Source: Croceicoccus marinus
Lineage (GTDB): Bacteria > Pseudomonadota > Alphaproteobacteria > Sphingomonadales > Sphingomonadaceae
Direction: 5' to 3'
Assembly (NCBI RefSeq): GCF_001661675.2
Contig: NZ_CP019603.1
Coordinates: 186,001 to 250,000, forward strand
Length of the DNA: 64,000 bases
Part shown: piece after piece, positions 51,729 through 60,916 of the stretch
Position numbering within the stretch: position 1 is the stretch's first letter
Layout: each line of letters starts with the position of its first letter
The notes under the pieces: generated by a model
What the model was told of the DNA's origin: nothing
What the model saw: the letters and a program-made list of their open reading frames with translations, nothing else
Databases searched by the model: none
Translations under genes and position numbers: made by a program

Positions 51729-52324
51729 TCAGCGCCGCACCCAGGGTTCGTTCGTCCGGTCGAGGTGCATGGCGCTTCCATAGGGTGTGCATAAGGCCCG
51801 TGCCTCTTCCAGCGCGCCGTCCTGCCATTGCGCGCGGTCATTGGGTGCGATGATGACCGGCGACCGGTCGTGGATGCCCTGCATACCGATACATTCCTCG
51901 GTCATCACCATCGAATAGACCGGACCCCATTCGTCGCTCTCGCGCCAGATGCCGGCGACAGTGAACACAGGCTGGTCTGGCAGGCTGATCCATGTCCGCG
52001 TCTTGCCACCCTTCGCCCCCTCGGCCTCGGCAACGGCCGTCATCGGGATCAGGCAACGCCGCTCGGCAAAGCTGTAGCGCCACATGAAGCTGTCGAGCTT
52101 ATCCGCTCGCGCGTTGTTAACTGGCTTCGGCTTAAGCTTTTGCCCCGACTTCCCCGTCAAGGAGAGCGGAAAGCCCCATGTCATGGTGCGCACATCACCT
52201 CCGGCGAGGACAAGGCCAGGATAGCCGGGATAAATTTCTTCTCCGGCATTGGTGGGGTTCACGCTTGCGCCGAACATCTTGCGATTTCATCCGGGGCTTT
52301 TTTCAGGCGATATAGATTGCAGAT
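51729..52324 (-). pseudogene. SRAP (SOS-response-associated peptidase/abasic-site protein) with lost N terminus
   Basis: The open frame of 182 residues (from 52277) contains YPGYPGLVLAGGDVRTMTWGFP, PVNNARADKL and GIHDRSPVII (the active-site His), clearly the SRAP/YedK family. The catalytic Cys2 of these proteins (MC...) lies upstream in another frame: 52324-52280 reads ICNLYRLKKAPDEIA, where ATG has become ATC and one base is missing before RMFGASVN. Intact relatives begin MCNLYR. The residue that forms the thiazolidine link to abasic DNA is therefore not translated with the rest. Confidence 0.75.
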
Positions 52325-52543
52325 AGGGACGCTCCCTCTGATAGCCGCGGCGAGTGGACTAGGAGAAGAAAACCTTATCAGACGCCGCCGGGACCGGCAC
52401 AGAAATTGCGCACAAGTCACGCGTTCTTACCGCAAATCTTATGGCCACTTCACTATGCGTATCATACGATCCCCGGCATTTTACCATGATGAGAATTGCC
52501 GAGCCTTAAACCGTTACTAATTGCCAGATGATATGGGGCCTTC

Positions 52544-53215
52544 ATGCGTAGATTACTTATCCTGGCGGTGCTCATGTTTCCGGCGTCGGCGCAGGCCCAG
52601 ATGCTGTTTGAAAACCCTCGCGTCGTCGATGGGGATACGCTGGCCTTTAACGGATCATACGTTCGTCTGCATGGTATTGATGCTGTCGAACGGGACCAGG
52701 AATGCATCCGCGCCAGTGAACGCTGGCGTTGCGGCGAGGAGGCAGGGACTGTCCTCTCGGAACTGGTCGCAAGGGGCACCGTGAATTGCAGGCAAATGGG
52801 TACTGACCAATATGGGAGAGCTGTCGCCATTTGCTCTGTCAACAGGGTCGATCTGGGAAAGCGCATGGTGCAGGCAGGTCTTGCAGTGGCTTTGCCCGCC
52901 TACAGTCAAGAATATGTCGCTGATGAGCAGGCAGCCAAGGCACAGCAGATTGGCATCTGGGCTTCAGAGTTCGAGCAACCTGCCGATTATCGCGCAGCAT
53001 ACCCGCAAAAGGCGCTGCCTCAAGCGCCGCGACATACCGGAGGGCCGATGCCCACCATCGTTCCGACGTCTCCCAGAAATGAGGTTTATTTCCGGAACTG
53101 CCGGGAAGCGCGCGCTGCCGGCTATGCGCCCATGTATCGCGGCCAGCCCGGCTATCGTCCGGAGATGGACGGCGACAATGACGGTGTTGCGTGCGAACCG
53201 TATCGTGGTCGCTGA
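52544..53215 (+). CDS. Secreted thermonuclease with excalibur calcium-binding domain
   Basis: 223 residues. Signal peptide MRRLLILAVLMFPASAQA. SNase domain (about 25-145): RVVDGDTLAFNGSYVRLHGIDAVE supplies the metal Asp and the RLxGIDAxE catalytic region; YGRAVAIC and GLAVALPAYSQEYVADE follow. C-terminal excalibur domain (about 180-218) with CREARAAGY...DGDNDGVACE binds calcium. Typical of periplasmic or secreted Ca-dependent nucleases. Monocistronic. Confidence 0.93.
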   Translation: MRRLLILAVLMFPASAQAQMLFENPRVVDGDTLAFNGSYVRLHGIDAVERDQECIRASERWRCGEEAGTVLSELVARGTVNCRQMGTDQYGRAVAICSVNRVDLGKRMVQAGLAVALPAYSQEYVADEQAAKAQQIGIWASEFEQPADYRAAYPQKALPQAPRHTGGPMPTIVPTSPRNEVYFRNCREARAAGYAPMYRGQPGYRPEMDGDNDGVACEPYRGR

Positions 53216-53374
53216 AAATACTGGGCCAGATGCACGGGCGACTGCGCCATCGCCTGCGGTTCGGTAGTTTAACCTCCTCTCGCAGATTTGGATCGTTGGC
53301 TCCGAACGTGCTCTTGTCGAATGACTTGTGACAAGTCCTCTGATAATGGAGAAATCCATTCTAGGAATTGTCAC

Positions 53375-53995
53375 ATGCTTGCAGCGCCAGTACCCCAACG
53401 GGCCAAGCTTCGCGATCTATTCGCTGACCGTACGATTATGCGGGCTGGCGAGCTGCGCGCAGCGGGCATTGGTCCGCAAACGTTCGCGCGTGCGGTGGAA
53501 AATGGCGAGATTGAACGGGTTTCTCGCGGCGTATACCAGCGCAGCGAAGCAGACATCGAAGAACATCATATTCTGGCCGAGGCGGCGGCGCGTGTTCCCA
53601 AGGGGGTGATCGCCCTCACTTCCGCCCTCGCCTTTCATGGGCTCACCGATCAGATACCGCGTAAAATCTGGATGGCGATCGGCCCAAGCGACTGGTCGCC
53701 GGTGCAATCATATCCGCCGCTGCGCATTGTCCGCTTCACCGACCGCTATCTGCGCCACGGCATCGAACATCATGCGATCGCCGGGGTCGATGTACCGATC
53801 TACTCGATTCCCAAGACGCTGGCCGACGCATTTCGCAATCCCAAGCTGGTCGATCGTTCGGTCGCAGTCGAAGGGCTGCGGACGGCCCTCGAACAAAGCA
53901 AGGCAACGCCCGGTGCGATCGCAGAAGGCGCCAGGGCCGGGGGAGTATGGAAAACCATGCGACCATATCTCGAGGCCCTCACCTCCAATGGCTAA
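53375..53995 (+). CDS. AbiEi-type antitoxin (type IV toxin-antitoxin family)
   Basis: 206 residues from the ATG at 53375 (AGGA upstream). The N-terminal winged-helix AbiEi_4 domain reads LFADRTIMRAGELRAAGIGPQTFARAVENGEIERVSRGVY; the C-terminal domain contains VPIYSIPKTLADAFRNPKLVD. In AbiE systems this protein represses the operon and counters AbiEii. The partner gene overlaps by eight bases but is truncated, so the antitoxin is an orphan here. Confidence 0.88.
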   Translation: MLAAPVPQRAKLRDLFADRTIMRAGELRAAGIGPQTFARAVENGEIERVSRGVYQRSEADIEEHHILAEAAARVPKGVIALTSALAFHGLTDQIPRKIWMAIGPSDWSPVQSYPPLRIVRFTDRYLRHGIEHHAIAGVDVPIYSIPKTLADAFRNPKLVDRSVAVEGLRTALEQSKATPGAIAEGARAGGVWKTMRPYLEALTSNG

Positions 53996-54207
53996 GTCTC
54001 CCGTGAACCTTGCCAAATCCGTCAAGGACTGGCTGCTCAATATTGCCCGGAAGGAAGGTCGCGCCTTTGACGTCCTGCTGGTCCGCTTTGCACTCGAGCG
54101 CCTGCTCTTTCGACTGTCGATCTCGGATCACAAGGAACGCTTCGTGCTCAAGGGCGGAATGCTTGTCACCGCGTGGATCGACGATGATAACCCGGTCACG
54201 CGGGATC
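53988..54207 (+). pseudogene. AbiEii-type nucleotidyltransferase toxin, truncated
   Basis: Starts at ATG 53988 overlapping abiEi. The first about 70 residues match the AbiEii N terminus: VKDWLLNIARKEGRAFDVLLVRFALERLLFRLS and ERFVLKGGMLVTAW. The gene breaks off at VTRD, directly before the catalytic DxD, where an unrelated XRE/RelE module on the other strand begins. The remaining about 200 residues are missing, so no toxin activity is expected. Confidence 0.8.
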
Positions 54208-54496
54208 ACGGACGCAGCAATTCACGCACCAACGAAGGCTTCTTGGCGATCATCGCGAGCAGCACCTGCGCTGGGCCAGTAGGACGGCGGCGGCCATGTT
54301 CCCAATTGAGCAGCGTGCCTTTGGCAACGCCGATGCTGCGCGCGAACGCGCCCTGCGAGAGGCCGGTGCTGGCGCGTATCGCGGCAACGTCGACGGCCGG
54401 CACTTCCACCTGATGGATCTGCGCTCCGGCCTCGTTGCCTTCCGTAAACGCCAACGCTTCGCTCAGACCTTGCTTGATGCTGTCATAGGCGGTCAT
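54206..54496 (-). CDS. XRE-family antitoxin (NadS/HigA-2 type)
   Basis: 96 residues. The C-terminal helix-turn-helix AIRASTGLSQGAFARSIGVAKGTLLNWEHGRRRPTGPA is the NadS/HigA-2 type typical of antitoxins encoded behind RelE-like toxins. It overlaps the toxin gene by four bases and abuts the truncated abiEii, marking the junction of the two modules. Confidence 0.85.
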   Translation of the reverse strand: MTAYDSIKQGLSEALAFTEGNEAGAQIHQVEVPAVDVAAIRASTGLSQGAFARSIGVAKGTLLNWEHGRRRPTGPAQVLLAMIAKKPSLVRELLRP

Positions 54497-54834
54497 GGTC
54501 GGTCTCCATAATGTGCGAGCAGAACTTTGCTCATAGCGATCAAATCTGCCTGCTCCGCTTTGGTCAGGTTATCCTTTTCCTTCTTGGCGAATACGGTGAC
54601 AAGGAAGATGGGAACCTGCACGCCGCCGAACACATAGATAGTCCGGTAGCCGCCGCTTTTACCGCCGCCCTGCCGGGCGATACGGACTTTACGAAGACCT
54701 CCGCCCAGTGAAACACCTGCCTCTGGATTGGCGGCAATGTAATTGACCAGCGCCGTTCGATCCTCATCGGACATGATCGCCTTGGCCCTCCGCAGAAATT
54801 CGGGTAATTCCACTACAATCTGCAGGTTAGCCAT
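54493..54834 (-). CDS. RelE/HigB-2-type toxin
   Basis: 113 residues: GAGVSLGGGLRKVRIARQGGGKSGGYRTIYVF and VFAKKEKDNLTKAEQADL are typical of the RelE-like (PF06296) toxins paired with NadS-like antitoxins. Toxin-first order. A strong palindromic operator lies 14 bases upstream. Confidence 0.88.
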   Translation of the reverse strand: MANLQIVVELPEFLRRAKAIMSDEDRTALVNYIAANPEAGVSLGGGLRKVRIARQGGGKSGGYRTIYVFGGVQVPIFLVTVFAKKEKDNLTKAEQADLIAMSKVLLAHYGDRP

Positions 54835-54847
54835 GGTTGCCGCAACT

Positions 54848-54879
54848 ATACGTCATTGGCGTATGCGTCAATGACGTAT
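54848..54879 (-). promoter_or_regulatory. Palindromic operator of the RelE/XRE pair
   Basis: Perfect 11-bp inverted repeat ATACGTCATTG / CAATGACGTAT with a 10-base spacer that itself contains GTATGCGT. It lies immediately upstream of the toxin start and is the likely binding site of the XRE antitoxin. Confidence 0.75.
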
Positions 54880-55177
54880 CTAGGTGCTGTAGCACATCTA
54901 GCATTTGATACCGGCATTCTCCTTCGGCCGATCTGGCCTGTGGAGAAATGTCATGGGACCTCAGCGCTCGCCTCAATCAAGAGATATCTGGACGACCCGG
55001 TCTTCCTTGATGAGCACAAGCGCATACGAGACCGTGCTTTCAGCCTAGCTATGGTGATGTCGCCCCGTCTCTATCCCAATGGAATAAAGTTAACGACGGG
55101 TGATGGCCCCGTGAGGTGCGCATGCCATCCGCATATCGATCTCGGTAGTTTCAGCATCTTAGAGTCGGTTTCGAAAC

Positions 55178-55324
55178 TCAGTCTGATTGCGCCAATCTGC
55201 GGATCATGAGCATGGCGGCAGCGGCGTAGAGGAAGGCGGCGGCGGATTTCAGGGTTGCCTCGACGTCATTGGCGAGGCGGCGGTTTCGGTTGATCCATGC
55301 GAAGAAGCGTTCGACGACCCAGCG
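55178..55324 (-). pseudogene. IS5-family transposase C-terminal fragment
   Basis: RWVVERFFAWINRNRRLANDVEATLKSAAAFLYAA is the C-terminal DDE glutamate region (ER...N.R) of IS5-type transposases. The gene is cut at 55324 by the left end of the IS21 element, and its other half is not on the far side. Confidence 0.85.
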
Positions 55325-55437
55325 TGTTGATTTCCACTGAGAGCTGACCCGGGAAGTGCACAAATTTCCACTGAGAATTGACCCATGTTCTGATCGTTCT
55401 CCTGGCTTGCAGGTCGGGAGATCCTGGAGTGATCGAC

Positions 55438-56975
55438 ATGGCGTTACTGAGTGTAATTCGACGCTGGCATTTCCGGCAGCACATCCCAATCCGTGAGATT
55501 GAACGGCGCACGGGATTGTCGCGCAATACGATCCGCAAGTACCTGCGGGCGGATACGGTGGAGCCGAAGTTCAAGGTCCCCATCGCCCGAGCAAGCTGGA
55601 CCCGTTTGCCGAGAAGCTCTCGGCCTGGTTGAGGATCGAGGCCGGCAAGTCACGTAAGCAGCGGCGCACGGTCAAGCAGATGCACGCCGATCTCGTGGCC
55701 TTGGGATACGACGGTTCCTACAACCGCGTTGCCGCCTTCGCACGGACCTGGAAGGCCGACCGACAGCGCGACGCCCAGACCAGCGGGCGCGGGACTTTCG
55801 TGCCTCTGATCTTCCAGCCTGGCGAGGCATTCCAGTTCGACTGGAGCGAGGACTGGGCCATGATCGCCGGCAAGCAGACCAAGCTGCAGGCCGCACATAC
55901 GAAGCTGTCGCACAGCAGGGCCTTCATCGTCAGGGCCTATCCGCTCCAGACCCATGAGATGCTGTTCGATGCCATCACCCAGGCCTTCCGGGTACTGGGC
56001 GGGGTGCCGCAGCGTGGAATCTTCGACAACATGAAGACCGCGGTCGACAAGATCGGCAGCTGTAAGGCCCGGCAGGTCAACGCCCGCTTTGCGGCCATGG
56101 CGAGCCACTACCTGTTCGAACCGGAGTTCTGCAATCCCGCCGCGGGATGGGAGAAGGGTCAGGTCGAGAAGAACGTTCAGGATGCGCGGCGGCGACTGTG
56201 GCAGGCCCATGGTCCTTCTGGGCCTGCCTTCCCGGACATCGATGCGCTCAATGCCTGGCTCGAGGCGCAATGCATTGCGCAGTGGGGAGAGATTCCGCAT
56301 GGCGTGCTGCCCGGCACCATCGCTGATGTGCATGCCGCCGAGGTCGCGAGCCTGATGCCGCTGGGGCGCCCCTTCGATGGCTTCGTGGAACACACCAAGC
56401 GGGTGTCGCCGACATGCCTGATCTCCTTCGAGCGCAACCGCTACAGCGTGCCCGCTTCCTTCGCCAATCGGCCGGTAAGCCTGCGGGTCTATCCCGAACG
56501 CATCCTCATTGCCGCCGAGGGGCAGATCCTGTGCGAGCATAGGCGGATCATCGAACGATCCCATGATCAACCGGGACGGACGATCTATGATTGGCGGCAC
56601 TATCTCGCGGTGATCCAGCGCAAACCGGGAGCCTTGCGCAATGGCGCCCCCTTTACTGAGATGCCGGAGGCGTTCCGGCAACTGCAGAGCCAGCTTCTGA
56701 AGCGCCCCGGCGGCGACAGGGAGATGGTGGAGATCCTCTCGCTGGTCCTGCACCATGACGAACAAGCCGTGCTGTGTGCCGTCGAACTGGCCCTCGATGC
56801 CGGAGTTGCGACCCAGACCCACGTCCTTAATATCCTGCACCGCCTGATCGACGGCAAGGATGGCACGCCGCCCCGGATCGATGCCCCGCAGGCCTTGACC
56901 TTGCAGTGTGAACCCAAGGCCAACGTCGCCCGCTACGATACCCTGCGGAATAAGGATCTTCGCCATGCGTCATGA
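55438..56975 (+). pseudogene. IS21-family istA with one-base deletion
   Basis: The helix-turn-helix part (PIREIERRTGLSRNTIRKYL) runs to KFKVP near 55580. There one G is missing, so PDRPSKLDPFAEKLSAWLRIE continues in the next frame to the normal C terminus, including FQFDWSEDW and GWEKGQVEKNVQDARRRLW. The truncated copy at 39752-40789 still has the uninterrupted frame at this point. Unless frameshifting restores it, the transposase is inactive. Confidence 0.88.
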
Positions 56976-57744
56976 CCCTGCCAGCGCCGCCGTCGTGGTC
57001 ATGTTGCGCTCACTCAAGATGTACGGCATGGCCCAGGCTGTCGGCGAACTCATCGAGCAAGGGGCGCCCGCGTTTGATGCGGCCGTCCCCATCCTCTCCC
57101 AGTTGCTCAAGGCCGAACTTGCCGAACGCGAGGTCCGGTCCATTGCCTACCAGATCAAGGCGGCCAAGTTCCCGGCCTACAAGGATCTGGTCGGCTTCGA
57201 CTTCGCTTCCAGCGAGGTGAACGAGGCCATGGTCCGCCAGCTTCATCGCGGCGAGTTCGTCGATGGGGCTCACAACGTCGTGCTGATCGGTGGTCCCGGC
57301 ACCGGCAAGACGCACATTGCCACCGCGCTTGGCGTTCAGGCTGTCGAACATCATCGCAAGAAGGTTCGTTTCTTCGCCACGGTCGATCTGGTCAATGCGC
57401 TGGAACAAGAAAAAGCGATGAACAAGGCCGGTCAGCTTGCCGACCGGCTGCTGCGCCTCGATCTGCTGATCCTCGACGAACTGGGCTATCTGCCGTTCAG
57501 CCCGTCAGGCGGTGCGCTCCTCTTCCACCTGCTCAGCAAGCTCTATGAGCGCACCAGCGTCATCATCACCACCAACCTCAGCTTCAGCGAGTGGGCTGGC
57601 GTGTTCGGGGACGCCAAAATGACGACCGCGCTGCTCGATCGGCTCACTCACCATTGCCACATTCTCGAGACCGGAAACGACAGCTTCCGGTTCCGTGCCA
57701 GTTCGGCAGCGCCCAAATCCAGAAAGGAAAAATCACCCGCTTGA
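56965..57744 (+). CDS. IS21-family IstB helper ATPase
   Basis: 259 residues from the ATG at 56965, overlapping istA by 11 bases. AAA+/DnaC-like: Walker [10 protein letters not shown], Walker [13 protein letters not shown], sensor TNLSFSEW and the C-terminal [13 protein letters not shown]. It assists IstA in target selection. Confidence 0.95.
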   Translation: MRHDPASAAVVVMLRSLKMYGMAQAVGELIEQGAPAFDAAVPILSQLLKAELAEREVRSIAYQIKAAKFPAYKDLVGFDFASSEVNEAMVRQLHRGEFVDGAHNVVLIGGPGTGKTHIATALGVQAVEHHRKKVRFFATVDLVNALEQEKAMNKAGQLADRLLRLDLLILDELGYLPFSPSGGALLFHLLSKLYERTSVIITTNLSFSEWAGVFGDAKMTTALLDRLTHHCHILETGNDSFRFRASSAAPKSRKEKSPA

Positions 57745-57829
57745 CCCACCGCCCGCACAGCGGGACATAATACCAACCCGGGTCAATTATCGATGGAAAG
57801 CCCGGGTCGGCTCTCAGTGGAAATCAACA

Positions 57830-58197
57830 TAGTACCGTCCGGAAGGGTGAAGCTGCTTTGTACCCCGCTAGGGGCAATACTGCACTTGGCCGAGATCGCG
57901 TTTGCGGTGGCACCCGGCGCGCATGCTGTCGTGCTGATGGATCAGGCCGGTAAGCGCATGACCGGCAAGCTCAAGGTGCCTGCCAACATCAGCATTGTCG
58001 CGCTGCTGGTCAAGTGCCCCGAGTTGAACCCGGTCGAGAACGCCTGGCAATTCATGCGTGACAATTGGCTCTCCGATCGCATCTTCACCTCCCATGACAA
58101 CATCCTCGATCATTGCTGCGAGGCTTGGAACAAGCTCGTCGATCAGCCGTGGCGCATCATGACCATCGGCCGCCGCAAATGGGCCCGTGGGTTCTGA
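57830..58197 (+). pseudogene. IS630-family transposase C-terminal fragment
   Basis: About 120 residues: AVVLMDQAGKRMTGKLKVPANISIV and CPELNPVENAWQFMRDNWLSDRIF carry the second Asp and the final Glu of the IS630 DDE domain. The N-terminal half is missing at the IS21 right end. Confidence 0.9.
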
Positions 58198-58489
58198 TCA
58201 ATGCAGGTTGGTATAAAACGCGAGCTGAAGCATGAGATGTTCAGCCAGCGAGGTACTGGCCGAACCTTTATTCATAAAGGAAGTTGTCGATGGTCTCGGT
58301 CTTTAAAGTTCAGTGTGGCATGCAATAAAGCGCTCCCAATTTTTCAGAGAATACGAAACCTCCATGTTTGCCTACTTTACGATAACTATTATACTTCACA
58401 GACTACTTTACATACGACCAATGAACCATATCTTGTATCGTATAAGCAGCGCCAAAGAAACGAACTAACTGAATGTTATAAGATAATTA

Positions 58490-58975
58490 TTAAGCTGCGA
58501 TATTAAAAATGGCGAAAATAAAGGTAGCGGTAACAATTATAAATAGGATGAGCGAAAAATTCGCACTAGCCCATTGCTGCTCACCTTTCGCCAGCATCTG
58601 CTCAATTTCGATATCCTGATGCGACGCTTCGTCACGCACATCTTTAGGCCGATCGAGGTGGGGGGACAGTAACTCTGCGGCGCTTACGGTCGCCTTGGGT
58701 ATAGGAGCCAGAAACCTGCAGCCATGCCGAACTCCGTCGATCCATACGATCTCCGCTGCGCATTCCCCTGAAATGGGCAGGTCAATGTATAGAATATCGT
58801 TTGGCTCAAGCGATGCGCGGGTTTCCAGCAGAAGCCCGGTTTCAGACAGGTTGCGCACTATTGCCGGGCTTCCGTCGTGTCCGGTCCTAGCCTCAACTTC
58901 AATTTGAATGATACGACGAATTTTTGTGCGACCGTCGCGGAGATAACCTTGTGTCTTAATCCTACCAACGAACAT
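58490..58975 (-). CDS. PilZ-domain protein with C-terminal membrane anchor
   Basis: 161 residues from the ATG at 58975, with GGAGAG just upstream; a start at 59041 has weaker support. The PilZ c-di-GMP motifs are RTKIRR near the N terminus and NLSETG (NxSxxG) about 30 residues later. After a helical linker the protein ends with one transmembrane helix (FSLILFIIVTATFIFAIFNIAA). Downstream of the cellulose genes on the same strand but separated by about 400 bases. It may link c-di-GMP to cellulose export or another membrane process. Confidence 0.85.
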   Translation of the reverse strand: MFVGRIKTQGYLRDGRTKIRRIIQIEVEARTGHDGSPAIVRNLSETGLLLETRASLEPNDILYIDLPISGECAAEIVWIDGVRHGCRFLAPIPKATVSAAELLSPHLDRPKDVRDEASHQDIEIEQMLAKGEQQWASANFSLILFIIVTATFIFAIFNIAA

Positions 58976-59385
58976 ATGGCTCTCCAATTGGGGAACCAGA
59001 ACTGGTTGATAAAGCTTAACAATTTCTAAATGCGAGTGCAATATGCACGTAAATTAGATGAGCGACCCATCACCAAACGCACATATCATTAGGATGCCAC
59101 TCTGCCCTCTGCGGATAATCGCGAAAGCGTATCAAAATAGGAATGTGGAGGCCGCCTTCGCTTAAGCTTTCAGCCACAACCGGGAAAGAGCCTATCAAAA
59201 AGCAGGGTGGCTCTGCCCTAGAGAATGCAATACTTCGTCATTTTATCCGAATGCGCGTTCGCATCGATCACGTAGTGAGTGTGTCATATGCGACGGCTTG
59301 GATATTTTCAGACCATGAGGCCAAAGGCTATTATGTAAAAATTTCTGTTAATAAGCAGATTGTAAGACAAGTTCGACCCCAAACG
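58976..59385. other. Intergenic stretch between PilZ gene and bcsZ
   Basis: About 410 AT-richer bases. Plus-strand ORFs lack support. No clear terminator or RNA gene was recognised; the PilZ promoter should lie here. Confidence 0.5.
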
Positions 59386-60441
59386 TCATGTCTGCTTTGG
59401 AAGCAAACTACTGAAACATGTAAGCACGCTAGAATAATAATCATGCTGAACTGGCGTATTAGCGGGCATTTCGGCATTCGCAAGCACAGCCGCACACGAT
59501 GCTGCTCCATAAGAGAGCCCGTATTCCGCCACTGCCCCTGAGCGAACATCAACCCATGCCGGCGGTGTTTCACCCTTAGCAAAATAGCTCTGCCAGAAGC
59601 CGATGACGGGCCTAACCTGTCCTTCCAGTCCGCTGAGGCCGAGATATAGGGGAATACGAACCGCCTCGAAACCGAACCGAGGTTCCCATCCCGCCGCGGG
59701 CCCGGCAACCTTCCCGCCGGAGTAAGAAACCCAATCACAGGGAAGTCGGTGCTCGCCAAACCGGCATTGTTCAAGAATCCAAGCGCCGTCTTCCATCACT
59801 TTCACCCATGGGCCATGGGGCTCCATTTCGGCGAACTCAGCCAACGCGGGCCATATGTAATATGCCAGATTGAGGACGATACTATCGCTCTGGACGAATC
59901 CCTGTGCCGCCGGCAGTAACAACGACCTCCCGCTATCAATAATGAGATGGCGGGCGACAGATGCTCGGATGGATGTTGCGCGAGTTTCCAAAGCAGAATT
60001 CTGCCATCGAGAAGCTGCGCGGCCCAGCGCCCATGCAATCAAGATGTCGCCATCGGTGGCATTATTGGAGTCGGCTAACGGATTGATTGCTCCGGGATCA
60101 TAGCGCCATATAAATAGCGCCTTATCCGGCTGTGCCAAATTCTCATTTGTCCAACGCCAGACGCGGTCGAAAACCTCGCGGTCCCCGGCCAGTTCGGCCA
60201 GAACCAGTGCGTACCCTTGACCTTCGCTATGGCTGATCCCACCGTTTCCGTTATCTACGACGCGGCCGTCTTGCTGGATGTGACGACTTTTGAAATCGGT
60301 CCAGGCAATGAGGAACGAGGTCGTTTCGCCAGCCTTGGCCAAATGTTCCGTACGCACTTTCGGCGATGGTGCAGCATAGCTGCAATTGGAACTGCTCATG
60401 GCCGCAAGTGCGGCAAGAAAATGCCGACGTTCAAGGTGCAT
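59386..60441 (-). CDS. bcsZ: Cellulase of the cellulose operon (glycoside hydrolase family 8)
   Basis: 351 residues from the ATG at 60441, which lies 11 bases inside the bcsD 3' end; the longer frame to 60657 is antisense-like overlap and rejected. The signal MHLERRHFLAALAAMSSS has a twin-arginine pattern (RRHFLAA). Family GH8 blocks: SEGQGYALVLA with the catalytic Glu, NNATDGDILIAWAL with the Asp, and FGFEAVRIPLYLGLSG. It trims nascent cellulose chains in the periplasm and is needed for ordered export in Bcs systems. Confidence 0.92.
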   Translation of the reverse strand: MHLERRHFLAALAAMSSSNCSYAAPSPKVRTEHLAKAGETTSFLIAWTDFKSRHIQQDGRVVDNGNGGISHSEGQGYALVLAELAGDREVFDRVWRWTNENLAQPDKALFIWRYDPGAINPLADSNNATDGDILIAWALGRAASRWQNSALETRATSIRASVARHLIIDSGRSLLLPAAQGFVQSDSIVLNLAYYIWPALAEFAEMEPHGPWVKVMEDGAWILEQCRFGEHRLPCDWVSYSGGKVAGPAAGWEPRFGFEAVRIPLYLGLSGLEGQVRPVIGFWQSYFAKGETPPAWVDVRSGAVAEYGLSYGAASCAAVLANAEMPANTPVQHDYYSSVLTCFSSLLPKQT

Positions 60442-60916
60442 GACGGAGTTCCAGCCGGGAGCCGGAATGCGATACAACCCATGTACGCAATGGAGCTCCT
60501 TTCTGGGCCAGCGACTCAAGCCATGCTGAGTAGGCGCCTTCCAATATAGCCGGAATGGCATTGACGATGGCTTCGCTTGCGCCGCTTTCCCGTGAAGGTA
60601 GTCCGGCGTGCACGATGTCCAACCCGTGATCGTCAAGTTCGAAATTGACCGCTCCAAGTCTCATTCGGTTCCAGACAATATTCAACGTCAGCTGGATATC
60701 ATCGACGTTACTCAGATCACCTAGCTGTGCGAGTGCTGCCATGCGCCGTCCTGTTGCCACGAAAAAGCCGTGGGTCTGATCCGCCGATGCCGATGCGCGT
60801 ATCTGTTCGATCACCATTTCCAGCATGAACTGAACCGTTTCAGCGGTGAAATGCTCATCGACAGGACCAAAAACCGATCCATCCGCTTCAACCGTATTAT
60901 AAGCCGAATTCATCAT
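60431..60916 (-). CDS. bcsD: Cellulose synthase subunit D
   Basis: 161 residues, the size of BcsD (AxCesD). FFVATGRRMAALAQL and a C-terminal region with AWLESLAQKGAPLRT resemble the family. BcsD forms a periplasmic octameric ring that guides cellulose chains in type I Bcs systems. The ATG overlaps the bcsC stop by four bases (ATGA). Confidence 0.8.
   Translation of the reverse strand: MMNSAYNTVEADGSVFGPVDEHFTAETVQFMLEMVIEQIRASASADQTHGFFVATGRRMAALAQLGDLSNVDDIQLTLNIVWNRMRLGAVNFELDDHGLDIVHAGLPSRESGASEAIVNAIPAILEGAYSAWLESLAQKGAPLRTWVVSHSGSRLELRHAP

Larger units (their letters stand above)
55325..57829 (+). mobile_element. IS21-family element, complete ends
   Basis: 2505 bp bounded by inverted repeats starting TGTTGATTTCCACTGAGAG, which match over about 29 bases with one difference. 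Secondary copies of the AATTTCCACTGAG repeat lie inside both ends. Contains istA (frameshifted) and istB. No target duplication: the left neighbour is an IS5 fragment and the right an IS630 fragment. Confidence 0.92.

Noticed and set aside
54856..55209. 117-codon plus-strand ORF between RelE operator and IS5 fragment
   Set aside because: It starts inside the palindromic operator, lacks a ribosome-binding site and matches no family I know.
55650..56966. 438-codon minus-strand ORF over IS21 istA
   Set aside because: Antisense to istA; no family signature.
58201..58506. 101-codon plus-strand ORF after the IS630 fragment
   Set aside because: AT-rich sequence with no motif, overlapping the end of the PilZ gene on the other strand.
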